A stretch of DNA of 64,000 bases. Source: Glandiceps talaboti (lineage: Eukaryota > Hemichordata > Enteropneusta > Spengelidae). Both the position numbers and the translations under genes were made by a program. Every line of letters begins with the position of its first letter. Position 1 is the first letter of the stretch. The notes below the pieces were generated by a model. That model saw nothing but the letters and a program-made list of their open reading frames with translations. It had not been told where the DNA came from and searched no databases. Shown here one piece after another: positions 23,701 to 36,700 of this stretch. The stretch lies in assembly GCF_964340395.1 (NCBI RefSeq), contig NC_135558.1, forward strand, positions 18,021,771 to 18,085,770, written 5' to 3'.

Positions 23701-26700
23701 TTACATGTATTCAGTTGATAACCTTGCATCAGTTTTGTTCATTGGGTGGTTTATAACTGTAATACCATACGCTGATGGGTTACCATGGATACGTGGATCT
23801 AAATTAGCTCTTAATATAGCATTATTGAGAGCGTTTAGAAAAGTTGGCATACTATGGAACCCTTTATGGTTGTGCCAGGCCTGTAAAACAAATGATTTTT
23901 AAATTTACATTCAAATAACAAAGAAAGAATTTGGCATTTTGAGTTAGAATTAAATATTCAGTTTCCTCAGTTTTGAGAGTATAGTGCTTGTCAGCAACTC
24001 AATTTCATTTTATTTATGCGGAAATATTAGTGTAGTAACTTTAACTTAGTATTTATATTTCATAGGTGCTACTAAGTGTACAGGTAGTGATCAGTTGTTG
24101 TGTGTTATTTAGTTCTCTGTGACAATAAGTACACATCCAGTACTTAAAATAGACAGTTACTTGAAAAGGTGTACTACATGTATTTTTGTAGTTTGTGGTA
24201 TGAAGACACAGCCTTTGATATGAAATGCGACATTTACATCATCTGTGACAAATGAGTATAAAAAAAGGTTGTAAATGTCTGACTATGCTGGTTTCACATT
24301 ATGACAACTGACATTTATACTGTTATTTATATATCACAGGTATACTTACAATAGCTGCATTCCTAACAGCCAGCTTCCTATATATACTGGGTACAATTGT
24401 GTCATAGTCTGGTGGTACATTAGGTCTAACATTACCAACTGTTATAGCACCATATCTGAAATGTAACATATATTCAAACATTAAACTCAAAGAGTGTTTG
24501 TCTATTTTCTTGAGATCTCTTCTTAAGGGCCATGTACTTTGTTAGGATCTTTCGTCATGCATTTAATCTAAACAGGCAAGTGTGCCAGCTGAGGTTTATT
24601 TGTTGGTTAGCCAACACCTACACTCCGATTATCTACAAAATGGTTACTGTGCATGAACCCAGGTACAAACTAGTGTCATGTGATAGGTGTGCATTCTCAT
24701 GTGCTGCACCCCGTCTGCTGCACCCCATCTATGGAATGCACTGCCATTGGAAATATGACAAATACCAACAGTTAACGCCTTCAAAAAGAATTTAAAAATG
24801 TGTTTATTCACCAGATCATTCTAGCTGTACAGTGCCTCTGAACTTTACATGATAGTTGAAACTGGTACTTTATAAATTCACTGACTGAATGATTGATCGA
24901 TTATTGATAGTTGCACAATGTTTGCTCTTGCAGTTGAATTTCCCCAAACCCATATCAAGGTGACACGAGAGTGATGACAACTTACCTGTGAAGTTTAAAT
25001 TTATCACTGGTATAGAGGATATATTCTGACAGGTTCCTACCACTCACATCTTGTAATTTATCACTACTGACTACTCTATGTATAGGAGGTTGTGGTTCAC
25101 CAACGTTCTCTGGACAGACGAAACCGTGTCCATTTTTAGCACAGATGCATGGAATCTCATTGATATGAAAGGTCTCATTGTGGAATGATATGTCTGAAAA
25201 CATAAACATGTGTACATGTTACGTGACAATAGCCCATTGTAGTATACCCCTGATGATACGTCATGTTACGTGACAATAGCCCATTGTAGTATACCCCTGA
25301 TGATACGTCATGTTACGTGACAATAGCCCATTGTAGTACACCCCTGATGATACGTCATGATACGTGACAATAGCCCATTGTAGTATACCCTGATGATACG
25401 TCATGATACGTGACAATAGCCCATTGTAGTATACCCCTGATGATACATCAGTGACAATAGCCCATTGTAGTATACCCCTGATGATACGTCAGTGAAAATT
25501 TGGATTCACTTCCAAAAAACTTTTTCACTCTGTGAGTAGAAATTTGCATGACTAAGTATAAATCCAGAGTTCATGAATATTCATTCTCGCATGTTACATA
25601 ATTAATGATATTGGCAAGATCAATTTTAATATATTAATGGTGTCCCAAATGTCTCACCATCTTTGAAAGATTCTGTGTCCCATTTTGCAGAAATGTCAAA
25701 TAAACAAAACAAAAAAGATTCTTTGCTCTTCAATAAATCTTGGATGAATCAGTAAAAATGCTTCTGGACTTGTACATAACTAGTAAAAAGTCGAATATTT
25801 GCAATACATCAATAAATGATGCACATTCAAACTAACACAGTTTGTTTCATATGCAGTTTATCATTGAGGTACTGAGGAAAACACTTGTAAGAAAACATTA
25901 ACTTTATACAACAGCCTTGCTTTCTTGGTAACTCTAGGTTTTGCTGTCAGAATACTTATGAAACAAAACGTAATCTGGTTCGACAAAAATCTTATCAACA
26001 TTGCTACATTTTATCGCCTGGCTTGACAATTATCCCAGAGATGTTGCTAAATCTTATCTTCTGGCTTGACAAAAATCTAATTTAACATTTCTGTATTTTA
26101 TCTCCTGGTAAAACAGTAATTGCAGTGCAGTTGTTACATTCTAGTCAGCTGACTACATCAAAAGTATCTGAATGAATGCGCTAACTTAACGTTTACCTTC
26201 ATGTATTGTATTTGTACATCTAACTGATAATAGTATCTTACCTTCGGCGCAAAGAGAGTGTAGCAATGTTGGTTAATGTATGTCATGACAGATGATAAAA
26301 TGTAGCAATGGTGGTAAGATTTTTGTCATGCCAGATTATAAATTGTAGCAATGTTGGCAAGATTTTTGTTGAGCCAGACGATAAAATGTAGCAATGAGAT
26401 TTTTGTCCAGCCAGTCAAAACTTTTGTCCCAGGTTTCAGTGTAAACAGAATGTTATTATCATTACCTCCATAATCATCTTCTATATACTCCTGGTATGAG
26501 TCACCAGGGTAAGGTGCTGATGTACTAGATTCCATAGTATCATCTGGTTGATGTGTGTAAGACTCAATACACATATCATCAAAGTATCTAGTAATCAGAT
26601 CAGCAGATAAAGTATAATTCAAATCTTCCACCATTTGATCCAGTACTGTCCTGTTATACGGTTCCCGTAAAATACAACTTGCTCCGATGCCGGCAGGATA

Positions 26701-29700
26701 GCGAAATGTAGACAGTAGTTTGGAAGGTCCGGCATCCCCATTGGGTGATTTATAATACACTGGTTTGTTTTTGTTGGCATACCTGGCTTCGTCAGTGTAC
26801 GGGATGTAGTTACCTTCTGGGTATTCTAAGCTGTGGAACTGTGATGGGGAGAGAATAAGGGGAGGGTAGTCCCCGACCTGAGGTGCCAGTAGTGCTACAG
26901 ACATGGCAATACATACAAATATGGCTGGTAAAATGAGTTGTGAGAACAGTCCCTTCCAGTTACGTTTGGAGTGGTGGAATCGTTTCAAGAGTAATCCACC
27001 AAACTGAGTCATTGTTAGTGGAAAGCCAGTCAAGGTATAGCTACCAGTTCCTTCCAGTATAGGTGGTGCTTGACGTTCATCATCTGTGGTAAGAAATGTA
27101 CAGTAATTAGCATATTAAAGTTTACACCATCTGGTCTAAATTATAACATTTGTTGTCTCTGTTGCAGACATGAATGTACATCCCTCCCTAACCTATATGA
27201 CACTACATACATACATAGGATTTCATTACTATGAACTGGAAATTTTTTTAAACTTTACTTACTTGTTATGACATTCCCTAGACACTTTTAAATATTACCA
27301 AGACAATTTTAAACTGTAAAGTTTATTTGTTACAAAACATTTCAGTTTTTTCTTTCACTACATTAGACGGTTTTCATTTTTCCCATTTTTGAGGCTCCAC
27401 GTGAATTTCATTTTTTGGCAAGACAAATCCCCTTAGTCAAATTTGCAGTAAAATGCTATCATCTCTCAATCAGTTACCTTCAGAAATATTCTCAGAGTCA
27501 CTCTGATCAATCAATGGATGTAATTCTCCATGTTGTCTGTTATACACTTCATCTAACGAGATATCAGAGTCCGTAGAACCCGCACCCAGTCCTTCTGCCA
27601 CATCAGATAATTCCACTTCTCTTGGAGATGGCAAACTCAGTCCACTTGGAGTTGATGAACTCGGATTGGTTAAGGGTGAATTCTGACCTCTTGGTGATGA
27701 ACTTTCACTGCTCATTGGTGAGGTTGGCAAACCTTGACTTCTTGGTGCAGAACTCTGGCCTCTTAGAGGGGAACTTTGACTTCGCTGTGGTGAACCACTG
27801 AATGGGGACGAAAATGGTAGAAGATTGCGGAGGGGTGATGATGCGCGGGTTGACTGTGGTGATGTCATGGGTGACATGTCCATTTCTGACGGCAATGCAT
27901 TGAACGGTTCCTCTGGTTTGTTCTCTTTCTCATCAGCATCTACAAATAAATTATGATAATTGTAAATGTCAACTTATGATTCCCAATAAAATATCACAGA
28001 AATCTTTTCAAAATCTGGAAATTCAGATTTCTAGTAATATAAAACAGAAATCAACTGACAACTAACTACATGGGTGTGAAAAGATGTTCTATAGAATTGT
28101 GTTATGTTCTCCTCACCTGTATTTACATTTGATGACTGTGCAACTTTAAGGAAAACTTCCTCTAACGATGTATCCATGATACCATAACTTGAAACACCTA
28201 GATCATCAAGATTTTCATTGAGATCGTCAAATAACTTCTCAAAGCATCCCTTCTTTGCAGCTTCGCTAGGCAGCATGTATGCGAGTTCATGGTGATGCTC
28301 TGATACTAGTGTAGTACCAGGGATGTGTTTCTGTAAGAAGTCTGTCAGTTTTTGTTCTGATGAGCTACTATTTGGTGATGTTGTTGTTGTTGTTGGTGGT
28401 GGTGGTACTGGACTTCCACCTCCACATGCCATGTCCTGTCTGCCTGCCTCACCACTGTCTGGACTGTCATCTGGGTTAGGATCACTAAAGTCTGTGCAAA
28501 GTCAAAGATAAACAGCAGTGAAATTATGAGGTACTACATGTAGAACAAATACCATCATATGATACTAGAGACTCTGTCAAAAATATTTGTAGTAAAAGTG
28601 GGTAAAAAAAGATAAAATCTACTTTGTAGTTCTTCTTCTGTTTTTCTACCAGAGTATACCACAAGAATTATGGTACAGTACAACTACAACATTTTTATAT
28701 ATATATGCAAGTTGTTACAGATTTCCTCAACTGATACTAGAGTTCCCAAATCTTGGCAAAGGAGATTAGTTTTTTTTTCAAGTTATCTCAAATGAAATAT
28801 GGTGCAAGGAATAGACATATAATATGCAAATTGTATCAGACTTCCTCATAATCATATGCTACCAGGGATTCCCAAACTTTAGTAAAAACACAGACAACAA
28901 TAGGGAGAGATTCTTCTGTTTTGTCCCGGATTTAAAAAAATTACACTGTTCTAATGGACATGACTTAGATAAAAGCCATTGTTTGTTTATTGACTTCATC
29001 TTGTCTTTTCCTCCTCTTAACTCACTCTAAGCCTATATTTCAATTACTGACTAAAGAATACACAATTTTTTGGAAAGGATTTTTCATTGTCTATCTACAG
29101 CACTATCTTCTCACAAAACAAAGGAACACACTTTATTTGACACTAGATGGCATAGTTCATGTTGTATATGTCCTTTCAACCCGTCAACTAGACATTGCGA
29201 AAGAGGTAACCTGAGGTCTTACATCATCTATAGAAGACACTTTATCAACAACAGGAACTAGGTCTTAGTTATTTTAACGCTAATGATATTTACTCACCAA
29301 CAAGGTTCTCCATACTCATATTCACACTAATACCACTGTCGCCACTAGCTTTCTTTGCTAAAGTCAGTTTATAACCTTCACCATAGGTACTCTTCAAGAA
29401 GAGAGAGGAACCACAACACTTCAACTGTCCATTAGCAATGATTGCTATCCTGTCTCCTAGCATATCAGCTTCATCCATGTGATGGGTTGACAGTATGATG
29501 GTACGACCTAAGACACAGGTGGAACAAAATGTTACCCAATCAGCGCATGGACGTAGCATGAAACAGTCTGTATGTACCTAACACAGCAGAATGACAAGTC
29601 AACGTGAACACCGTCAAAGTGTAGCTATCACAGTGGACTGATAAGTCACAGGTCGTGGGGTTCATTGGAACAACCACAACTTATCGAGGGTCCTGAGTTA

Positions 29701-32700
29701 GTGAGGTGCTCATTATACATTTAGCATCACACAATGAAAATGAAACAGAACTAAAAACCATGTATTCATAACAAAAAGTTCATGCTTGTCTGAATAATGT
29801 ATGGGCTCTCAGATACTTTACTAATCAAAGGTACTTACCTCTCTTGTACTTCAGTAAGAGATCCCAGATGGCTCTTCTAGCATATGGATCAACCCCTGCA
29901 GTTGGTTCATCTAGGATTACAGTACGTGATCCGCCAACAAAAGCAATGGCTACTGATAATTTACGCTGCATTCCACCAGACAGGGTTTCAACTTTACTGT
30001 TTCTCTTATTCAGCAATCCAATATCCTTGATGAGTCTACAACAAAATGAAATATACATTTGATTATACCAGTGATGGAGGTTAGTTGATATGTTAATTAC
30101 AGTATTGCAGGTTACAGTTCACAGACTCTGTTTGATACAACCACACAGAAACCAATAGAAACTGTACATTCTACACTTTAAGATAGCAAAATCAATTTCT
30201 TGCTAAATTTCATCTGAATGAAATCAACCATTTAAACGTACTGCAACTAGATGCACACATGCAGGTATCAATGGGGGGGGGGGGGGGGGGTGATTTGATT
30301 ATAACAGCAATTAGATTAGATTTGCCAAGCTAAGACAGATGCGAACTCAAACATTATTGTAACATTTCACCAATTAATAGTTTATCACAACTACAAGCAT
30401 AGATATTAAAAGGAAGGGATACATTGTGAATTCAATTCACTATGTTTATTTAAAGAAATGGATGTTAAAATGAGATAAAATGTGTTGAGTTTCAGTCACT
30501 TCTACGTATCAGTACAGAGATTGCATCGATCTGAACTTAGGCAGAAATGATATACAGGAAATCGATCTGAACTTAGGCAGAAGTGATATACAGGAACTAC
30601 CATTAAACATACTATCAACTGCTTGTATGGTTAGTATGTTACACAGTTACATTAACAATAGAAACAGTTGATAACATGTAATGGAAGTTTGCTACTGAGG
30701 CTCATACATCACTTTCACCTAAGTTTAGATTGATGCCAGTTATATACAGATAAGTGAAAGTGAAAGTGAATGAAACCAATGTATTTTAACATCCAAGTTT
30801 TGTACTTTACATAATGAATTTCATCACAAGGTATCCTTTCCATTTTAATATTCCAAATGACTCTATTCTCAATTATGACTTACACGTCCATTTCTTTGGT
30901 GATATCTGTTGATGCTGTTTCTTTCAGGCTGGCATAGAACCAAATATGTTCTTCCACAGTCAATCTGAAAATGAAATCACAATAGTATTTAGAATACTCT
31001 TTTTGTCTGTACCATGAGATATGATAAAATATGTGTTTTTGTTGTTTTAAAGTTACTTTTCTAACATTCCATATACCTAATATTGTCTAATCTGTAAGAT
31101 GGTTGATTACTTGGTTCTGTCTGATTTGTAAAATGGTCAATTATCTGGTTCTGTCTGAGTTGTAAGATGGTCAATTATATGGTTCTGTCTGAGTTGTAAG
31201 ATGGTCAATTATATGGTTCTCTCTGATTTGTAAGATGGTCAATTATATGGTTCTGTCTGAGTTGCAAGATGGTCAATTATATGGTCCTGTCTGATTTGTA
31301 AAATGGTCAATTATATGGTTGTCTGATTTGTAAAATGGTCAATTCTATGGTTCTGTCTGATTTGTAAGATGGTCAATTATATGGTTCTGTCTGATTTGTA
31401 AGATAGTCAATTATATGGTTGTCTGATTTGTGAGAATGATGGCTGATTACTTGGTTCTGTCTGATTTGTAAGATGGCTGATTACTTGGTTCTGTCTGATT
31501 TGCAAGGTGGAAGATTACTTGGTTGTCTGATTTGCAAGATGGCTGACAACTTGGTCCTGTTTGATTTGAAAGATGGCTGATTACTTGGTTCTGTCTGATT
31601 TGTAAAATGGCCAATAACTTACTTATCAAATAGGGCATTATGCTGAGGACACATTCCAAGACTCTGTCTGATTTGTAACATGTCTGTCCTGATATCATGT
31701 CCATATACAACCGCTGTACCAGAGGTAGGAGGAATCAAACCAGTCAGAATGGACCTAGAAGAGAACAAGATAGATTTGAAATTCACAGTATCAGCTTTTG
31801 TATTGTATAAAGTTGTGTACTGTTTATCAGTTAAATGTGCAATTATATTGTTACAAATAAGAAACTGATGACATAACACAGCCTTGCACTTTTGTAGTGT
31901 ATGGAGAATTTAGTGCACTAACCATACTGTCATATGGTTCTGTTACAGTATACCTGAATTGTAGCTGTTAAGACCTTTAGGCAATTTTTTGAAGTTTACA
32001 AGTTACCACAGGTTGAATATACAAAGGCACTGTTGAGGGGTTACCCATGAGGTACTAAGGTACTGTCCAGAGACACTATTGTCCAGAGGTACTGTCGTCC
32101 TCGGCTTTTGTTCAGTAAACTTCCCGGCCCAGATCTGAGGTCTTACGACAAGACTATTGTATACTTTGTGGTCTACCGGTAGATCATGAGCACGACGACA
32201 ACTCTTATTGAATACAGCTCTTTTTGAAGAAGCTTACAAGCTATTGAACATAACATCTGTGAACCTGATCACATGATTTCATGTTGAGATAGACACCATA
32301 AAGATAACACACAAACATCACTTACACTGTGTGGGCCCTTTACTTAGTTAATGATATAAACAGTAACAGCATGCACACTACTACAATTACAATAGACATG
32401 ATGTATAATTTCTTGAAGTTCAAACAAAATCCATGGTCAGCAGCCAACTGAAACGTATCTTTCATGCTGTTACTGTTACTGTTACTGTTTATATCATTAA
32501 CTAAATCAAGAGTTGACACTGTGTAAGTAATGTTTGTATGTTCTCTTTATGGTGTCTATTAAACCTTGTGATCAGGCTGATTGATCTTGATAGCTTGTAT
32601 AACAGCCTGGACAGGTCTCCGAAAAGAACCCACACTTTGCCATTATATAAGTACCATTACTTTCCCCTGATTTTTTTTTTATATTACTGGCAATGGTATA

Positions 32701-33710
32701 ATTATATTATTCCCTAATATTTTTCTTCACTCAGCCAGAAAATACTCGTGTCCTAAGGGTTATCACTACTCATCTAGCGATTCATAGTTACAAAGGCCCC
32801 TTAGGTCACTCGTATTTTCCTTGGCTGAATGAAGAACACTATTGGTGAATAATATCCAATTATATCTGTGGCACATACTATATGTTAATAAACCACATAA
32901 TCTTCATACTTACATTGTGGTGGTCTTTCCAGCACCATTGTGACCAAGAAATGACGTTATCTGGCCTTCATAAAAGTTCAGACTCAACTTATTCACAGCA
33001 AGTTTAGTACTGTTCTTGTACACCTTAAAAAGACACAGAAGGTATCAATCTAACGGTATAAATCAATGCACATAGGGTACAATTACACTGCATGAATATC
33101 AAAAGATCTTAAAATCTCCCAAACTTTGTCACATGAAACTTTGTTCTTGATCCTTACGATAAAATAAAAGAAATTTTGGGTCTATTTTCTTATTTTCAAA
33201 GGAAATCGATAACATTTTATTTTCCCCTCCACTTAACATAGTATTTTATCATATTGACACCCTGATTTCCACTCCTCACATTTACACACACACATTACTA
33301 TAGGTGTATGTGAGAATAATTCAACCTCCTTTTTCTATTGCTATTTTGATGTAATAGCGTCAGGTAAAATGTTATTATTACAGGAACTAAGAATTGATTA
33401 TAATTGGATAAATAGTTTGACATCATACCTAAAATTCTTGCTAAAAGACGGGCTATAAATTGTCTGACAATTTCTTTGTAATAATAGAATATTTCTGTCA
33501 AGGAAAACTAATTTTAAACTTGACATTGTCAAATTCAAAACTGTTATAATCTTGACACTAAATGCCACTATCATCTCATATACTACTTACTTTATACAGT
33601 CTATCTATGCACACTCCCATCGGTAGATGGATTGGTTCTTCTTCAATATACTTGCCTTCTTCATCTAAGAAATCAAAACACAGTGGAGGCATGATTTCAT
33701 AGATACATAT

Positions 33711-33778
<68 letters not shown>

Positions 33779-36700
33779 TACACACACATACACACACTCA
33801 CACACGTATATCCTTCCATCCTTTCACATCCGTCCATCTGTCTGTCCATCCGTCTGTTCATCCATTCACATCCATCCATTCACATCCATCCATCCATCCG
33901 TCCATTCATCCACCCATCCATCCATCCATCCATTTAAATCCGCCCACCCGTCTGTCCATCCATCCATTAACATCCATCCAGCCATCCATTCACCTACCCA
34001 TCCATCCATCCATCCATCCAGCCAGCCAGCCATCAATTCACCCACCCATCCATCCATCCACACTGTGATGCCGCACCATGTACCGTATCAATCCTACCAA
34101 GTGAAGTACCAACCCACACTGTGATGCAGCACCATGTACCGTACCAACCCTAACTGAGTGTGATACCAACCCACCTTGTGATGCAGCTGCCATAGCACAG
34201 GCCTGGTCTTCTTCCATCACAGACAACGGTGTGTATGTATTACGTCTAAAACAAGACATAACTGACATCTGTGTACTTTCTGTAGTACCATGACCAAACC
34301 AGTAAGACTTCTGAAATGGGAAGTACCATGGTCTTGGCAAACCATAGGATCCTACAAAATAGAAATAAAAACACAACTCTATTAAAGCTAATAGTGTCAC
34401 TATGTATGTATGTGCTGAATATCTAATGCTGACTGCTCCATGCATACTCATCTTTGCCGGCACCCACTTGCCAGTAGCACTACACACCATGTAAACCATT
34501 AATTAAACAAAACATGTTAAATTTCCTTACCTGGATGTACAGCTTCAATATACCAAGTGAGTACTCCATACAGTATAGCATCTCCAATCATTATAAGTAC
34601 AATATGCATTAAATTGAAATCATCTTGTTCTAGTGGACTCTGACCAAAGTTAGACCACTGTAAACCAACACCTTCCTCTTCATACAATGCAAAGTACTTG
34701 GCACCAAGACCAAAGGCAGTTGTAGATAGCATAGACTGCAAAATAAATGTACAGTCATGTACTGTTAGAATCAATTTTTTGACAAGGTAGTTCTTGATCT
34801 CTTACACTGCCAATAGATAATATGAGCTGGAGGTCTGGTGAGTATCCCAGATATTCCCATAAAACACACATTGTCATGATTGGTGTACTGATCAGAAGTG
34901 TTATCACAAAGATGATGATAAGTCAAATATTCTCTGCATGTCATATCTCTATATATCACGTATCACCAGTTTGAGGAGGCAGAAGATGAGGCGGTGGTGG
35001 TTTTGGTGGTGTGGCAGTGGCAGTGGTGGTGGGGTGATGGTGGTGATATGGCAGTGGTGTTGGTGGTGGGAGTGGTGATGATGGTGTGGCAGTGGTGGTG
35101 GTGGTTGTGGGGCAGTGGCAGTAGTGGTAATATTAGTAGTGGTAGTGGTGGTGGTGTCAATGGTGGTGGTGGTGGTGGTGGTGGTGGTGGTGGTGGTGGT
35201 GGTGGTGGTGGTGTCATGGGTGGTGATGGGGCTGATATAGGGTAGGATGGGTTGTCAACCTAAGCATACAGTTTTTTACTTCCTCAGCTCACACAACAAT
35301 TTAACATACTGGATACTTACAGCAATACTTTTACTGGTGACTGGTATACTTTCACCTGCTACTTCTTCTCTCAATGCTATATACAGGTATGGTACATAGC
35401 TAATGAAGTACAAAATACCAGCACTGGCGGCAGCTAACTTAGCCTTGGAGAACAGCACACTTACCATAAAGCTAAGTCAAAAATACATGAAGATGGTCAT
35501 TACTGTTTTAAGACTAATTTAGAAAGTGAAATACTTATTTGAAAATCAACTTGTGTAATGCAAATTTTACGTTAAAATTTAAGTTAGTAATTGACAAATT
35601 GTTACCAATACCGTTGCTATAGTTATCATGTAAGTTTTATTTGTTGACAGTCTTGTACAATCTATAATATTAATCAAGACGCAAGTAATAATTTGTGATT
35701 GTAACAACTTTCTGACTCTCTGAGTAGAAAGATTTAATGTTTAACCCTTTCTGTTACTGTAACTCTATGTAATTCCATAATAAAGAGTTTCAAGCGTTAC
35801 TTTGAACCCAGAGTCCAAAACATTTCCAACATGTCAAATTAAGAGAAACAACTGCAAACTTTACGACTTTATTTTCTGAATATTGTGTATTCATATACTG
35901 AACAGTGATGAAATGATACAGAAACGGGGGTACCACAAAGGAATCTGTTGTCATTTTACAACTAACAAATCGCACGAGAAGTGTGTTCAAATCTAGATAC
36001 AGATCACACTTTAACTACTGAATTCATTTTCCTTCCATCTGGTAGACGTCTTAGATGCCCAGTTTGCAAGAGAATGCTTTCATTCCATCCGCTGTGCTGC
36101 TTTTAAAGTAAACAAACCATTTTAGTTTCTCTTGTTGTAGTGCGAATTGTTTTTTTGATGTCGTGTAACCTTTTATCTTGTTTTGTGTTAGCTTTGAACT
36201 TTGACTTTTCCTTGATGTGTAGATGTTATGTCCACCAAACCGAATTGCCCATCTGGGATAAATAAAGTTATTGAATTGAACTGAATTGAAACTTACCAAA
36301 ACATAATTGTAGCAATGCCAAATATGGAGAGAAATATCCATACAATGACTGGATCACTGTATGTTAGCATTTCACCATATTTCAGAATGAATACAAGTGA
36401 TGCTACTGTGATTGACATTTCAGCGAAACTGGTTATAAACCAAGCTATCCAATGAACAGCATTACTCAATCCCATCATCTTCATCACCTAGCAACAGTAA
36501 CACATGACAACATCAGGGAAGGGAACGAGAAATTGATATAGACATGAATCATGTAGTTTCATTAATGAAATAAAATATGAAAATCTCCATCACCTAGCAA
36601 CAGTAACACATGACAACAACAGGTGATGAAATGACAAATTAGTATAACCTAGTTTTATGATTGAAATAAAATATCTAAATCTTGTCACCTAGCAACAGAC

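Noticed and set aside
34963-35245. Pro-rich and Gly-rich frames
   Set aside because: GGT microsatellite in the intron between ABCA2 exons 12 and 13.
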